From JARBUG01 sp035628915 (lineage in GTDB: Bacteria; Bacillota; Sulfobacillia; Symbiobacteriales; Symbiobacteriaceae), in the NCBI GenBank assembly GCA_035628915.1, contig DASPIW010000013.1:45240-109239 (forward strand): 64,000 nucleotides of DNA, in the 5' to 3' direction. Position 1 is the stretch's first letter. The number at the start of each line of letters is the position of its first letter. The notes beneath the pieces are model-generated. The model searched no databases and had not been told where the DNA came from. It was given only the letters and a program-made list of their open reading frames with translations. Below are positions 7,487 to 16,162 of the stretch, piece by piece. A program made the position numbers and the translations under genes.

Positions 7487-9847
7487 TTACTTGCGCGTAT
7501 TGAATTTGGCAGCCAAGGCCTTCAACTGTTCCTCAAGGCTGAGAGACTGCGCCTTGGGGGGCTCGCTCCGCTTGGGAGCGGGCGCCGGCTGCGCCGGACG
7601 GGGACCGCCGGCCGGCGCCGGGCGCTGCGGCGGCTGCATCGCCGGGCGGTCCGCCTTCTTTTCGGGTGCCGGCGGCTCGCCAAGTTTCATCGTCAATCCA
7701 ATCCGCTGCCGCTTCAAATCGACCTCGATGACCCGGACTTTCACGATGTCGCCCACGGCCACCGCTTCGCTCGGATGCTTTACGTACTTGTGGCTCAGCT
7801 GCGAAATGTGGACAAGGCCGTCCTCATGCACGCCAATATCGACAAAGGCACCGAAGTCAACCACGTTGCGGACGGTGCCCGTCAGCTCCATCCCTACCTG
7901 CAGGTCCTCCATCTTCAGCACTTCCGTGTGGAAGATGGGCTTGGGCAGCTCATCGCGGGGGTCGCGCCCCGGCTTGCCGAGCGCTTCGATGATATCGCGT
8001 ACCGTCGGCACGCCGGCGCCCAGTTCGGCAGCGACCTGCTCAGGCGAAAGCTGCTTGAGCGCATCGCGCAGGCCGGCGGCGCCCTGGCCGATCAGCTGCT
8101 CACGGGTGGCGCCCACGGCCTTCAGAATCGCCTCGGCGACCGTGTACGACTCCGGATGGACCGCCGTGTTGTCCAGGGGCTCCACGCCTTCGGAGACCCG
8201 CAGGAAGCCGGCGCACTGCTCGAATGCCTTGGGACCGAGGCCGGATACCTTCATCAGCTCCTTGCGGCTCCGGAACTTGCCGTTCTTCTCCCGGTGTTCC
8301 ACCACCGCCCGAGCCACGGTCGACTTGATGCCTGCCACATACTGCAGCAGGGCAGGTGAAGCAGTGTTCAGGTCGACGCCCACGGCGTTGACCACGCTCT
8401 CCACTACGTTGCCCAGTTGGCCCGCCAGCCGCTTCTGATCCACATCGTGCTGGTACTGGCCCACGCCAATCGACTTGGGGTCGATTTTGACCAGCTCGGC
8501 GAGGGGATCCTGGGCTCGCCGGGCGATGGAAACGGCGCTGCGCTGGGTCACGTCGAAGTCCGGGAACTCCTCATTGGCCAGCTTGGAGGCGGAATAGACG
8601 GAGGCGCCCGCCTCGCTGACGATTACATAGGCGGTCTGGTGCTTGCACCGCGGGATGATCGAAGCGACAACCTGCTCCGTCTCGCGTGATGCGGTGCCAT
8701 TGCCGATTGCCATGAGGTCCACTTTGAACTTGTCCACCATTTTGATGAGGACTTCTTCGCCCTGCACACGTTGCTTATCGCCCAGGGTAATGTAAATGAC
8801 GCCGGTTTCGAGCACCTTGCCGGTGTCGTCGACGACCGCCAGCTTACAGCCCGTGCGGAAGCCGGGGTCGACGCCCATGACGGTCAGTCCTTTGATCGGC
8901 GGCTGCAGCAGCAGGTTCCGCAGGTTGACGGCGAAGAGCGAAATCGCCCGCTCCTCGGCCTTCTCAGTGAGCGCCGAACGTACTTCCGTTTCGATGGACG
9001 GTGCCAGCAGCCGCTTGTACGCATCTGCGATGGTCTCCCGCACTTGGTCCGCCCAGATCGACTTCGAATTGGTGATGAACCGCCGCTCAATGCGGCCAAT
9101 GATCTCGTCCGCCGGTGCAGTGAAGCCGACCTTGAGGCACTCCAACCGCTCGCCCCGGTTCAGCGCCAGAATGCGATGCGGCGGCAGGGTGCGCAGGGGC
9201 TCCCGGAACTCAGCGTACATCTCAAACTCCTGGGCTTTCTCCGGGTCACCCTTATCGGATGCAACCGACTCGATAAAGCCCTGTGCGGCGGTCAATTCGC
9301 GGGTCAGCTTCCGCACGTCGGGATCGTCGGAGATCTGCTCGGCGATGATGTCGCGGGCGCCGGCCAGAGCCGCTTCGCCGCTCTCCACGCCCTTTTCGGC
9401 ATCCATGTACGCCTCGGCGATGGCCAGCACGCTGCCGATAGTCTCCTTCTGGGCGAGCATCTGTTGGGCGAGGGGCTCCAATCCCCGCTCCCGGGCGATC
9501 ATGGCCCTGGTGCGGCGCTTGGGGCGGTAGGGACGGTACAGGTCTTCGACTTCCTGCAGCTTTTCGGCCTTGCGAATGGCCTGCTCCAACTCAGGCGTCA
9601 GCTTCCCCTGCTCGCCGATGACCCGCAGCACCTTCTCCTTCTCAGCTTCCAGGTTGCGCAGGTAGGTGAGGCGCTCCGACAGGTCGCGAATCTGGTTCTC
9701 GTCCATCTCGCCGGTGGCTTCCTTGCGGTACCGGGAGATGAACGGGACCGTGTTGCCCTCGTCCAGCATCGCGACGCAGTTTTGCACCTGCTGCGGTTTG
9801 AGCTGCATCTCTCTGGCCAGTTGTGCGAGAATCTGTTCCTGACTCAT
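7487..9847 (-). CDS. tex: Tex family RNA-binding transcription accessory protein
   Basis: A 786-residue cytoplasmic nucleic-acid-binding protein of the Tex family. The order is as expected: N-terminal helical region (EGNTVPFISRYRKEATGEMD at about 30-49), a YqgF/RNase-H-like domain (VMGVDPGFRTGCKLAVVDDT near 330), helix-hairpin-helix repeats (ALLQYVAGIKSTVARAVVEH and SGLGPKAFEQCAGFLRV, about 500-560), and a C-terminal S1 domain (GTVRNVVDFGAFVDIGVHED, about 655-720). A 60-residue Pro/Ala-rich tail follows the S1 domain. The ATG at 9847 has AGGAG upstream. It is a single-gene unit with its own terminator. Confidence 0.96.
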   Translation of the reverse strand: MSQEQILAQLAREMQLKPQQVQNCVAMLDEGNTVPFISRYRKEATGEMDENQIRDLSERLTYLRNLEAEKEKVLRVIGEQGKLTPELEQAIRKAEKLQEVEDLYRPYRPKRRTRAMIARERGLEPLAQQMLAQKETIGSVLAIAEAYMDAEKGVESGEAALAGARDIIAEQISDDPDVRKLTRELTAAQGFIESVASDKGDPEKAQEFEMYAEFREPLRTLPPHRILALNRGERLECLKVGFTAPADEIIGRIERRFITNSKSIWADQVRETIADAYKRLLAPSIETEVRSALTEKAEERAISLFAVNLRNLLLQPPIKGLTVMGVDPGFRTGCKLAVVDDTGKVLETGVIYITLGDKQRVQGEEVLIKMVDKFKVDLMAIGNGTASRETEQVVASIIPRCKHQTAYVIVSEAGASVYSASKLANEEFPDFDVTQRSAVSIARRAQDPLAELVKIDPKSIGVGQYQHDVDQKRLAGQLGNVVESVVNAVGVDLNTASPALLQYVAGIKSTVARAVVEHREKNGKFRSRKELMKVSGLGPKAFEQCAGFLRVSEGVEPLDNTAVHPESYTVAEAILKAVGATREQLIGQGAAGLRDALKQLSPEQVAAELGAGVPTVRDIIEALGKPGRDPRDELPKPIFHTEVLKMEDLQVGMELTGTVRNVVDFGAFVDIGVHEDGLVHISQLSHKYVKHPSEAVAVGDIVKVRVIEVDLKRQRIGLTMKLGEPPAPEKKADRPAMQPPQRPAPAGGPRPAQPAPAPKRSEPPKAQSLSLEEQLKALAAKFNTRK

Positions 9848-9874
9848 CCTTACACGCTCCTAAGCTTAGCCGTA

Positions 9875-10171
9875 CTACCGGTTCACGTCGTTATTGATCT
9901 CCTCGGGTACGGGAACGCGGGCCATATCCTGCCACATCTGGCCGTCCCATAGCATCAACGTCATGAGCGGCGGGCTCTCATCCCACTGATAGACGAAGCG
10001 CAGCCCTTCCTCATCAAGCAAGGAAGGGTACGCGAAAGGCCCGATCTCGTAAAGCTTGGCCAGCACACGCTCGGCCAGGGCCCGCGCTTTGGGCCGGTCG
10101 AACCGGGCCGTGCCTCCGCTGAAGATGATGCCTTCCGTCAGCTGGTCCAGAAACGTCTCGTCAGCCCCCAT
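9875..10171 (-). CDS. hypothetical protein
   Basis: A 98-residue soluble protein from the ATG at 10171, preceded by GGGGGCG. It lies 12 bases after the preceding DUF1444-like gene and is surely co-transcribed with it. Visible features are a helical first half (KARALAERVLAKLYEIG) and an aromatic second half (RFVYQWDESPPLMTLMLWDG). I do not recognise a family. Confidence 0.75.
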   Translation of the reverse strand: MGADETFLDQLTEGIIFSGGTARFDRPKARALAERVLAKLYEIGPFAYPSLLDEEGLRFVYQWDESPPLMTLMLWDGQMWQDMARVPVPEEINNDVNR

Positions 10172-10183
10172 GCCGGGCGCCCC

Positions 10184-10753
10184 CTATTCCTTATGCCGCT
10201 CCAGTTCGTCGCCGTTCCACGTGTAAAGGAACGGACTGACGGGGAAGTCGGCGGAGTGGTGCTCGCCGGCAACGCGCCGCCTGACCACATCCACCAATTT
10301 CGGGTCCGCATCGCCAATGGCGACCAGCCAGTTGCGGTGCGGCACTCCCAGCAGAAGCTGCCCCTGTACTGCGCCGGCGAAATCGTCCAGCCACCGGACC
10401 AGCAGAATGCGGGCGGCATCAAAGCCGTCTTTCAGGTTCCAGATGAACATGGGATTGGACCCGTCCGGCGGGCCCAGGCGGGTCACGCGCTGCCCTTCGG
10501 TGCGATGCTCCAGGTTGCGGACGGCCTGCACGTGCACCGCCGTGTGGCTGACGCCCCAGTCCCTCAGGTCCTGATAGGTCACGTAGCGGACCTTGTCGTT
10601 GGGCTCTTCAATACCATAGATGACGTGAAGCCCCTCGACAATGGCGCCATGGACCATCTGGCCCTGGCCCTTTTCTTGAATCTGGGCCGGGTCCATGAGC
10701 ATGGGGTACAGGCGCTCACGGATCTCGGCGAACTCCTTCTCGGAGAGTTTCAT
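10184..10753 (-). CDS. DUF1444-like (YtpQ-like) protein
   Basis: A 189-residue cytoplasmic protein beginning MKLSEKEFAEIRERLYP. The ATG at 10753 is preferred because GGGAGGGAAGCGG precedes it. Features include RNWLVAIGDADPKLVDVVRR and a C-terminal PVSPFLYTWNGDELERH, which fit the DUF1444 pattern of Bacillus YtpQ (a D-x-P-K-L segment followed by a short strand-rich end). The role of that family is unknown. It is the first gene of a two-gene unit with the 98-residue protein downstream. Confidence 0.7.
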   Translation of the reverse strand: MKLSEKEFAEIRERLYPMLMDPAQIQEKGQGQMVHGAIVEGLHVIYGIEEPNDKVRYVTYQDLRDWGVSHTAVHVQAVRNLEHRTEGQRVTRLGPPDGSNPMFIWNLKDGFDAARILLVRWLDDFAGAVQGQLLLGVPHRNWLVAIGDADPKLVDVVRRRVAGEHHSADFPVSPFLYTWNGDELERHKE

Positions 10754-10868
10754 AGCCGCTTCCCTCCCGGGACCGGGCATATTCCGCCACCTGGTCCAGT
10801 AGTTATGTTTAGGCGACCGTCCGTCCGGTCGATACTGTGACTACCTCAAACTAAGGGGGACACCTGCG

Positions 10869-11042
10869 ATGACCGCCCGCCAGACAATCGACCTCTATGC
10901 ATCCCTAGCGGATGTGAAGGACGTTATGTATAAGAACACCCTGGGCCTGACCGCCCTCATCGATCTGCTCGTCGAAAAAGGCGTCATTACCAAGGAAGAG
11001 ATCGGCGCCAAGGCCCAAATGTTGGATTCATCGGGCGACTAG
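10869..11042 (+). CDS. 57-residue conserved-looking small protein
   Basis: The ATG at 10869 has AAGGGGG seven bases or so upstream and opens a 57-codon frame ending at the TAG at 11040-11042. The protein reads MTARQTIDLYASLADVKDVM, then a leucine-rich helix (GLTALIDLLVEKGVI) and a charged end (TKEEIGAKAQMLDSSGD). It looks like a two-helix cytoplasmic protein with normal codon use for the region. No function is recognised. Confidence 0.75.
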   Translation: MTARQTIDLYASLADVKDVMYKNTLGLTALIDLLVEKGVITKEEIGAKAQMLDSSGD

Positions 11043-11097
11043 AGTTTACTAGTCTGGGTGGTGGGAGTCAAGGTCGGGGTCAGGGACAGGGAGATTC

Positions 11098-11196
11098 GCC
11101 ACGGAGGACACGGAAATCGCGGAAGCCACGGAATGGGAACAGAGAACAGAAATCGATGCATAATTCCCCTTCCGCGTTCTCCGTGTCCTCCGTGGC
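11098..11196. repeat. CCACGGAG-type inverted repeat element, copy 1
   Basis: A perfect 17-bp inverted repeat (GCCACGGAGGACACGGA at 11098-11114; its complement at 11180-11196). Inside the left half a second CCACGGAA unit follows, so the element is built of short CACGGA-like words. A related copy with the same outer arms lies at 39837-39933. Confidence 0.85.
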
Positions 11197-11207
11197 TGGT
11201 TCCAAAA

Positions 11208-11813
11208 TCACCCAGAGTAATGAGGCGAGAAATGGCCCGGATCCACCAGCTCACGGTACTTGTCGATCACCAGCTTGAAATCGTGCCAGGTCTCCTTCTT
11301 CCTGGATGGATCGCGCAGCAGGGCCGCCGGATGATAAGTCGGCATATACCAGACGCCGTCTTTGTGGATCCACTGCCCGCGCAGGCGGGTAATGCGGGCC
11401 TCGGGGTCGATCAGCGTCTGCACGGCGGTGGCGCCCAGCAGCACAACAATGGCCGGGTTGATGATGCGCAGCTGCGCGTCCAGGTTGGGCCGGCAGGCAG
11501 CGCGCTCTTCTGGCGCCGGCACCCGGTTGCCGGGCGGCCGACACTTGACCACGTTGAGAATGTAGGCGTCCCGGTCGCGGCTGAACCCCGATGCCTCCAG
11601 AATTTTGTCCAGCAACTGACCGGCGGCGCCCACAAACGGGCGCAGAAGCCGGTCTTCTTCTGCTCCCGGCCCCTCACCGCAGCAGACCAGGCGGGCTGTC
11701 GCACAGCCTTCGCCAAAGACGACGCCCGAGCATCCCGACCTGAGGCCGCAGGCCCGGCACTCCAGCACGGCCGTCCGCAGCTGCTCCAGATCGCGAATCT
11801 CATCCAGGTTCAT
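11208..11813 (-). CDS. type-4 (4Fe-4S) uracil-DNA glycosylase
   Basis: A 201-residue DNA repair enzyme that removes uracil from DNA. The family marks are present: Cys19 and Cys22 (ECRACGL), GEGPGAEEDRLLRPFVG near residue 50, which holds the uracil-binding loop, NVVKCRPPGNR with the third cluster cysteine, RAACRPNLDAQL with the fourth, and YHPAALLRD near the C-terminus. The ATG at 11813 is chosen because GGAGGTG sits 7 bases upstream. Longer N-terminal readings lack a ribosome site. Family-4 enzymes of this kind are common in thermophiles. Confidence 0.93.
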   Translation of the reverse strand: MNLDEIRDLEQLRTAVLECRACGLRSGCSGVVFGEGCATARLVCCGEGPGAEEDRLLRPFVGAAGQLLDKILEASGFSRDRDAYILNVVKCRPPGNRVPAPEERAACRPNLDAQLRIINPAIVVLLGATAVQTLIDPEARITRLRGQWIHKDGVWYMPTYHPAALLRDPSRKKETWHDFKLVIDKYRELVDPGHFSPHYSG

Positions 11814-12058
11814 GGAGCGGCACCTCCGGGAGAAAGAATGCCCCTCTATCTTCGGCTCCCGCCCCCCCCTTCCCTGTTCAATCTTGAACACCCCCGTATC
11901 GGCTAGCAATTCCGTGTAATCAGTAGATATACTTAACTAGTACGTTGTGATTACGTATCCTCCCCCATTTTCCATCGCAGTTGGCGATTGCGCTTTACCC
12001 GATCGCGGGCGTAAAGTGGATAGAGTGTTGCTATATCTTATAAAAGAAGGCGGTAGAG

Positions 12059-13579
12059 ATGAGTAGTCTGGTGGAAGGGGTCCGAAAAGGCCTGGGCCGG
12101 AATCTGAAGGGTGACATTTTCGGTGGCATTACGTCCTCCGTGGTCGCACTTCCTCTGGCCCTGGCCTTTGGTGTTGCATCGGGAGCCGGCGCTGCGGCGG
12201 GTCTGTATAGCGCCATTTTCTGCGGCACGATCGCCGCTATTTTCGGCGGATCGCCGGCCCAGATCAGTGGCCCCACAGGCGGCATGACGGTCGTCCTGGT
12301 CCCGGTGTTCAAGGAGCTCGGACTTGAGGGCCTCTTCCTCGCGATGTTCCTGGCCGGCCTCATTCAGATCGGCCTCAGCCTGCTGAAGGTCGGCAAGTAC
12401 GTTCATTATATTCCCCATCCAGTCATCGCCGGGTTTACAAACGGCATCGCGATCCTGATTTTCTCTCAGCAAATCCCTATGCTCAGGACGGCTGATGGCC
12501 TGCCCAATTGGCCCGCCATCGCCATCGCCGCAGCCGTGATCGGCATCATGTTCATCTGGCCCCGGATCACCAAAGCCGTTCCCGGCTCTCTGGTCGGTCT
12601 GATCGTAACCACGGTGGTGGCGGTTATCTTCCTGAGCGGCCGGCTGGACATTATCGGCGAGATCCCGACCAGCCTACCCCGGCCGCAGCTGGGCTTCTTC
12701 CTGACTGACTGGCAGAACTACCTGCATGTTTTGAAACCCGCCATCATGCTCGCCCTGCTGGGCGCCATCGAATCACTGTTGGCTGCGGTGGTCGTGGACG
12801 AGATGGCAGGCACTCGTCATAATTCCGACCGTGAGCTGTTCGGTCAGGGCCTCGGCAACACTGTGGCCACGCTGTTCGGCGGCATTGCCGGCACCGGCGC
12901 CATCGTCCGCTCCGCCGTCAACGTGCGGTCCGGCGGCCGGACGCCCTTCTCCGGTGCCTTTCACGGTTTCCTGATCCTGTTGGTCACCGTCGCCCTCGGC
13001 AAATACGCTTCGAACATCCCCATGGCGACGCTGGCCGGCATTTTGATGATGACCGCCATCGGCATGATCGACTGGGAGTCGATCAAGGACCTGAAGCGGG
13101 CACCGCTGGCAGACTCGGCCGTCATGCTGGTCACGGCCGGCCTGACCGTCTTTACTGATCTGGTCACGGCGGTCGCAATCGGCGTCGTTCTCTCTATGGC
13201 ACTTTTCACGAGCAAGATGTCCCAGGCGCCGCTCACGGACCGCCGTGAAGGCGACCTGCTGGTTCTTTCGCTGAACGGCCCGCTCTTCTTCGGCATGGCC
13301 AAGCGGTTCCTCGACAGGGTCGAGGCCGCCGGGCCGGGTACCGCGATGGCCTGGGACCTTCGGCACGTCACGTCGGTGGATGCGACTGGCGCCGTCATTC
13401 TGCGGAAGGCCTATCGCAAGGCGACCGAACAGGGGAACCAGGTCTACATCATCGGCATGCAGGAGCAGGTGCACCGGGTGCTGGAGAAGTTCGAGGTACT
13501 GAGCGAACTGGAGCCCGGCAGCCTGCACCGCTCCGTCGATGAAGTGCATGACCGGCTGAGGGCCGATTCGAGCATATAA
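12059..13579 (+). CDS. SulP (SLC26) family anion transporter with STAS domain
   Basis: A 506-residue membrane transporter. The N-terminal 390 residues hold the SulP core with about 10-12 helices, including ITSSVVALPLALAFGVASGA and the conserved GSPAQISGPTGGMTVVLVP segment near residue 65. Residues about 400-500 form a cytoplasmic STAS domain (DLLVLSLNGPLFFGMAKRFL, DLRHVTSVDATGAVIL). Substrate is uncertain: sulfate or bicarbonate are the usual options. A TATATCTTATAA stretch about 25 bases before the start could be the promoter -10 region. It is a single-gene unit ending in a strong terminator. Confidence 0.93.
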   Translation: MSSLVEGVRKGLGRNLKGDIFGGITSSVVALPLALAFGVASGAGAAAGLYSAIFCGTIAAIFGGSPAQISGPTGGMTVVLVPVFKELGLEGLFLAMFLAGLIQIGLSLLKVGKYVHYIPHPVIAGFTNGIAILIFSQQIPMLRTADGLPNWPAIAIAAAVIGIMFIWPRITKAVPGSLVGLIVTTVVAVIFLSGRLDIIGEIPTSLPRPQLGFFLTDWQNYLHVLKPAIMLALLGAIESLLAAVVVDEMAGTRHNSDRELFGQGLGNTVATLFGGIAGTGAIVRSAVNVRSGGRTPFSGAFHGFLILLVTVALGKYASNIPMATLAGILMMTAIGMIDWESIKDLKRAPLADSAVMLVTAGLTVFTDLVTAVAIGVVLSMALFTSKMSQAPLTDRREGDLLVLSLNGPLFFGMAKRFLDRVEAAGPGTAMAWDLRHVTSVDATGAVILRKAYRKATEQGNQVYIIGMQEQVHRVLEKFEVLSELEPGSLHRSVDEVHDRLRADSSI

Positions 13580-13586
13580 GTAACGC

Positions 13587-13618
13587 CGGCGCCCCCCGAA
13601 CAGCTTCGGGGGGCGCCG
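13587..13618. terminator. bidirectional terminator between convergent genes
   Basis: A 14-bp perfect stem (CGGCGCCCCCCGAA / TTCGGGGGGCGCCG) with a 4-base loop lies between the converging SulP and ABC permease genes. No long T-run is present, but the stem is very strong and the spacing fits both genes. Confidence 0.75.
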
Positions 13619-13625
13619 CTTGTCC

Positions 13626-14405
13626 TCATGCAGCGGTTACCTGCCTGCGAATCCGCCAGACTGCCAGACCGCCGACGGTCACCGTCCAGGCAGCCAGAAT
13701 CGCCAGGTCGCCGGCAACGGTCGCCAGCCCGGATCCCTGCATCATGACCTGCCGCAGGGCGTGGGTCATGTAGTAGCTGGGCACCAGCCGCTGTATGGTC
13801 AGCATGAACGCCGGGGCGCCGTCCAGCGGCATCACCGCGTTCCCGAACAGGGCGAGAACAAAGAAGATGATAATGGTCAGCGGGATGGTAGCCTCTGCCG
13901 ACTTGACCATGACGCCGGCCACCAGGCCCATGGACAGGCAGGCCAGGGCGGAGATGATTAGGGCCACAACCGTCCCGGGAAGGTTGTAGGGCGCATGAAT
14001 ACCAAAAAATAGCCACCCGAAAACGAAGAGCACGACAATCTGTAGTCCTGCCATCATGATGGTGGCGAGGCTTTGGGCCGTTAACCAGGCGCCAAGGGGG
14101 AGCGGCGTGGTGAAGAGGTGGCGCAGGGAGCCGGTCTGCCGTCTGGTCGATAAGCCGATGGCGACGGACATCAAGCCCGAGGCCAGGAGCATGTAGATCA
14201 GTTCACCGGGCATCAGGAAGTCAAGCATGCTGGACTGCTCCACACCCGGCAGGTCGGCCAGCGCCGGCACCAGCGCCGGATGGGCGCCCAGAATCGCCAC
14301 CATCACCACGGGAATCACCAGGTTGAAGAGAAATGCGATCTTGTTGCGCATGATCAGGCGGAACTCGAAAAGGGTCACTTGCTGAAGACTCTTCCAGGAA
14401 CGCAT
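13626..14405 (-). CDS. ABC-2 type transporter permease
   Basis: A 259-residue membrane protein with about six hydrophobic helices, starting LQQVTLFEFRLIMRNKIAFL and continuing FNLVIPVVMVAILG, the layout of ABC-2 exporter permeases. The ATG overlaps the stop of the ATPase gene (TGATG), so the two are translationally coupled. Such pairs export drugs, lipids or peptides; the substrate is not predictable here. Confidence 0.9.
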   Translation of the reverse strand: MRSWKSLQQVTLFEFRLIMRNKIAFLFNLVIPVVMVAILGAHPALVPALADLPGVEQSSMLDFLMPGELIYMLLASGLMSVAIGLSTRRQTGSLRHLFTTPLPLGAWLTAQSLATIMMAGLQIVVLFVFGWLFFGIHAPYNLPGTVVALIISALACLSMGLVAGVMVKSAEATIPLTIIIFFVLALFGNAVMPLDGAPAFMLTIQRLVPSYYMTHALRQVMMQGSGLATVAGDLAILAAWTVTVGGLAVWRIRRQVTAA

Positions 14406-15328
14406 CAGTCACGCAGCCTCCTTCCCGTCAGTGCGATAAAGACATCTTCCATGGTAGGTGACCGTGTTTTCAGGTCCCCCAGCGGCAGGTTTTCGTGTTG
14501 GGCATACTGCGCCAGCGCCATCAGGGTGGCAGGCGTGTTGGCAGTATGGAGCACGACCAGGTGTTCTTCGGTCTGCACGCCGGTCACGGCTCCCAACCGG
14601 GCAAGCGCTGCCAGGTCAATCGCCTGCCCGTCCACATCAAGCTCGATCGCCGCTTCGGGGCCATACTCCCGAATCAACTCTCTGGGGGCCCCTTCGGCCA
14701 AAATCCGCCCGTGGTCCATAACGGCCACACGGTCGCACAGCTTTTCGGCCTCCTCCATGTAGTGCGTGGACATGATAATGGCACGCCCTTCAGCTTTCAG
14801 GCCCCAAATGACATCCCACAGGCTGTGCCGGGCCTGCGGGTCCAGCCCGGTGGTCGGTTCATCCAAGAAGAGCACTTCCGGGCGCCCCACCAGGGCCAGC
14901 GCAAGCGACAACCGCTGCCGCTGGCCGCCGGACAGGGACTTGCAGTAGCTGCGGGCTTTCTCCTCCAGGCTGAACTGCCGGAGCAAGTCTCCTGGCCGCG
15001 TGGGGCCGGCGTAGAAGCTGGCATACAGCTCAACCAGCTCCCCCACCCTGGCCATCTCCGGCAGATTGGCCGCCTGCAGGGTCAGGCCGATGCGGCTGCG
15101 CACCTCCGCCGGCTGGGCGATGCTGGCAAATCCGCAGATGGTGCAGGAACCGGCGTCCGGCTTGCGGAGCCCTTCCATCATCTCAATCGCGGTGGTTTTT
15201 CCGGCTCCGTTCGGTCCGAGCAGACCAAAAATCTCGCCGGCATGAATCGTAATGTCGACCTGATCCACCGCGGTCAGACTGCCATACCCTTTGGTCAGCT
15301 GACGGGCGACTACCTTCGCTTCTGCCAT
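14405..15328 (-). CDS. ABC transporter ATP-binding protein (ABC-2 exporter)
   Basis: A 307-residue ATPase that energises the permease encoded next. Walker A is GLLGPNGAGKTTAIEMM (about 35-51), the signature is KSLSGGQRQRLSLALAL, Walker B is VLFLDEPTTGLDPQ and the switch histidine lies in IIMSTHYMEEAE. A C-terminal domain of about 90 residues follows, as in drug-exporter ATPases of the CcmA/DrrA type. The gene begins the two-gene operon. Confidence 0.94.
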   Translation of the reverse strand: MAEAKVVARQLTKGYGSLTAVDQVDITIHAGEIFGLLGPNGAGKTTAIEMMEGLRKPDAGSCTICGFASIAQPAEVRSRIGLTLQAANLPEMARVGELVELYASFYAGPTRPGDLLRQFSLEEKARSYCKSLSGGQRQRLSLALALVGRPEVLFLDEPTTGLDPQARHSLWDVIWGLKAEGRAIIMSTHYMEEAEKLCDRVAVMDHGRILAEGAPRELIREYGPEAAIELDVDGQAIDLAALARLGAVTGVQTEEHLVVLHTANTPATLMALAQYAQHENLPLGDLKTRSPTMEDVFIALTGRRLRD

Positions 15329-15515
15329 CGTCTCTCGTCCTCCGATCTGAATCTCACGGCCCTATCGTACTGCGTTGCCGCAGCCCCGCCCACCACCGAA
15401 GCGGGCGTTTTGGGGCGCACACGTCCGGGTGACCGCGGGCCTCACCCGTTCGGGTGACTCGCTAACCCGGAGGCATGAGAAAACCGGCGGTCGTCTGCCG
15501 CCTGCCCGTCCGTCT

Positions 15516-16160
15516 TCAGATCTTGATCAGCCCCCGGGAGAGTGCACGGGTGACCGCCTCGGTGCGGTCGCGCACGTCCAGCTTCTGAAACAGGTTGCTG
15601 ATATGGGTTTTGACCGTGTTCTCGCTGATATAAAGAGCGGCGGCAATCTCCTTGTTCGCGGCGCCCCGGGCCATGAACTGCAGAATTTCCAGCTCCCGTT
15701 CCGTCAGGGGGTCGGCGCCATCGTCACGAGCAGGTCCGCCCTGGCTGATCACCTGCATCAGCTTGGCGGCAATGTGCGGGGGTAGGAGCGACTGGCCTGA
15801 CGCTACCGCCATGATTCCCTGCAGGAGTTCTTCCGGCGGCGCATCCTTGAGCAGGTACCCCTTGGCGCCGGCCTGCAGCCCGCCCCATATCAGTTCATCG
15901 TCGTCATATGTAGTCAGCACCAGTACCTGAATCCCGGGCCACTGCGCCTTGATTCGCTGCGTCGCCTCTACCCCGTTCATGACGGGCATCTGCATATCCA
16001 TCAGGACGACGTCGGGCTTGAGTTGGCCGGCGAGGCGCACCGCTTCCTCACCGTTGCCAGCTTCGCCCACGACCTCCAGGGCCGCATTCTGCCGCAGCAG
16101 GGCAGCCAGCCCGGCCCGCACCACCCGGTGATCATCCACAACCAGTACCTTGACGGCCAT
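15516..16160 (-). CDS. NarL/LuxR-family response regulator
   Basis: A 214-residue two-component regulator. The receiver domain has the acidic pocket VVDDHRVVR and the phospho-acceptor Asp55 in VVLMDMQMPVMNG. The output domain is a LuxR-type helix-turn-helix (LTERELEILQFMARGAANKEIA near 150-172, then ISENTVKTHISNLFQKL). The ATG at 16160 follows GGGAGGAAC. It begins two bases after the end of the adjacent kinase gene, which looks decayed, so this regulator may now lack its cognate kinase. It may regulate the ABC exporter downstream, but no site was identified. Confidence 0.93.
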   Translation of the reverse strand: MAVKVLVVDDHRVVRAGLAALLRQNAALEVVGEAGNGEEAVRLAGQLKPDVVLMDMQMPVMNGVEATQRIKAQWPGIQVLVLTTYDDDELIWGGLQAGAKGYLLKDAPPEELLQGIMAVASGQSLLPPHIAAKLMQVISQGGPARDDGADPLTERELEILQFMARGAANKEIAAALYISENTVKTHISNLFQKLDVRDRTEAVTRALSRGLIKI

Positions 16161-16162
16161 CG

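Noticed and set aside
7379..9952. Long plus-strand frames opposite tex (up to 390 codons)
   Set aside because: They are antisense shadows caused by high GC at third codon positions of tex; no ribosome sites, low-complexity Leu/Arg/Gln composition and no family likeness.
15420..15480. Overlapping CACCCG/CGGGTG words after the response regulator as a terminator
   Set aside because: The dyads are short and interrupted and no T-run follows; it may contribute to termination but I could not define a stem.
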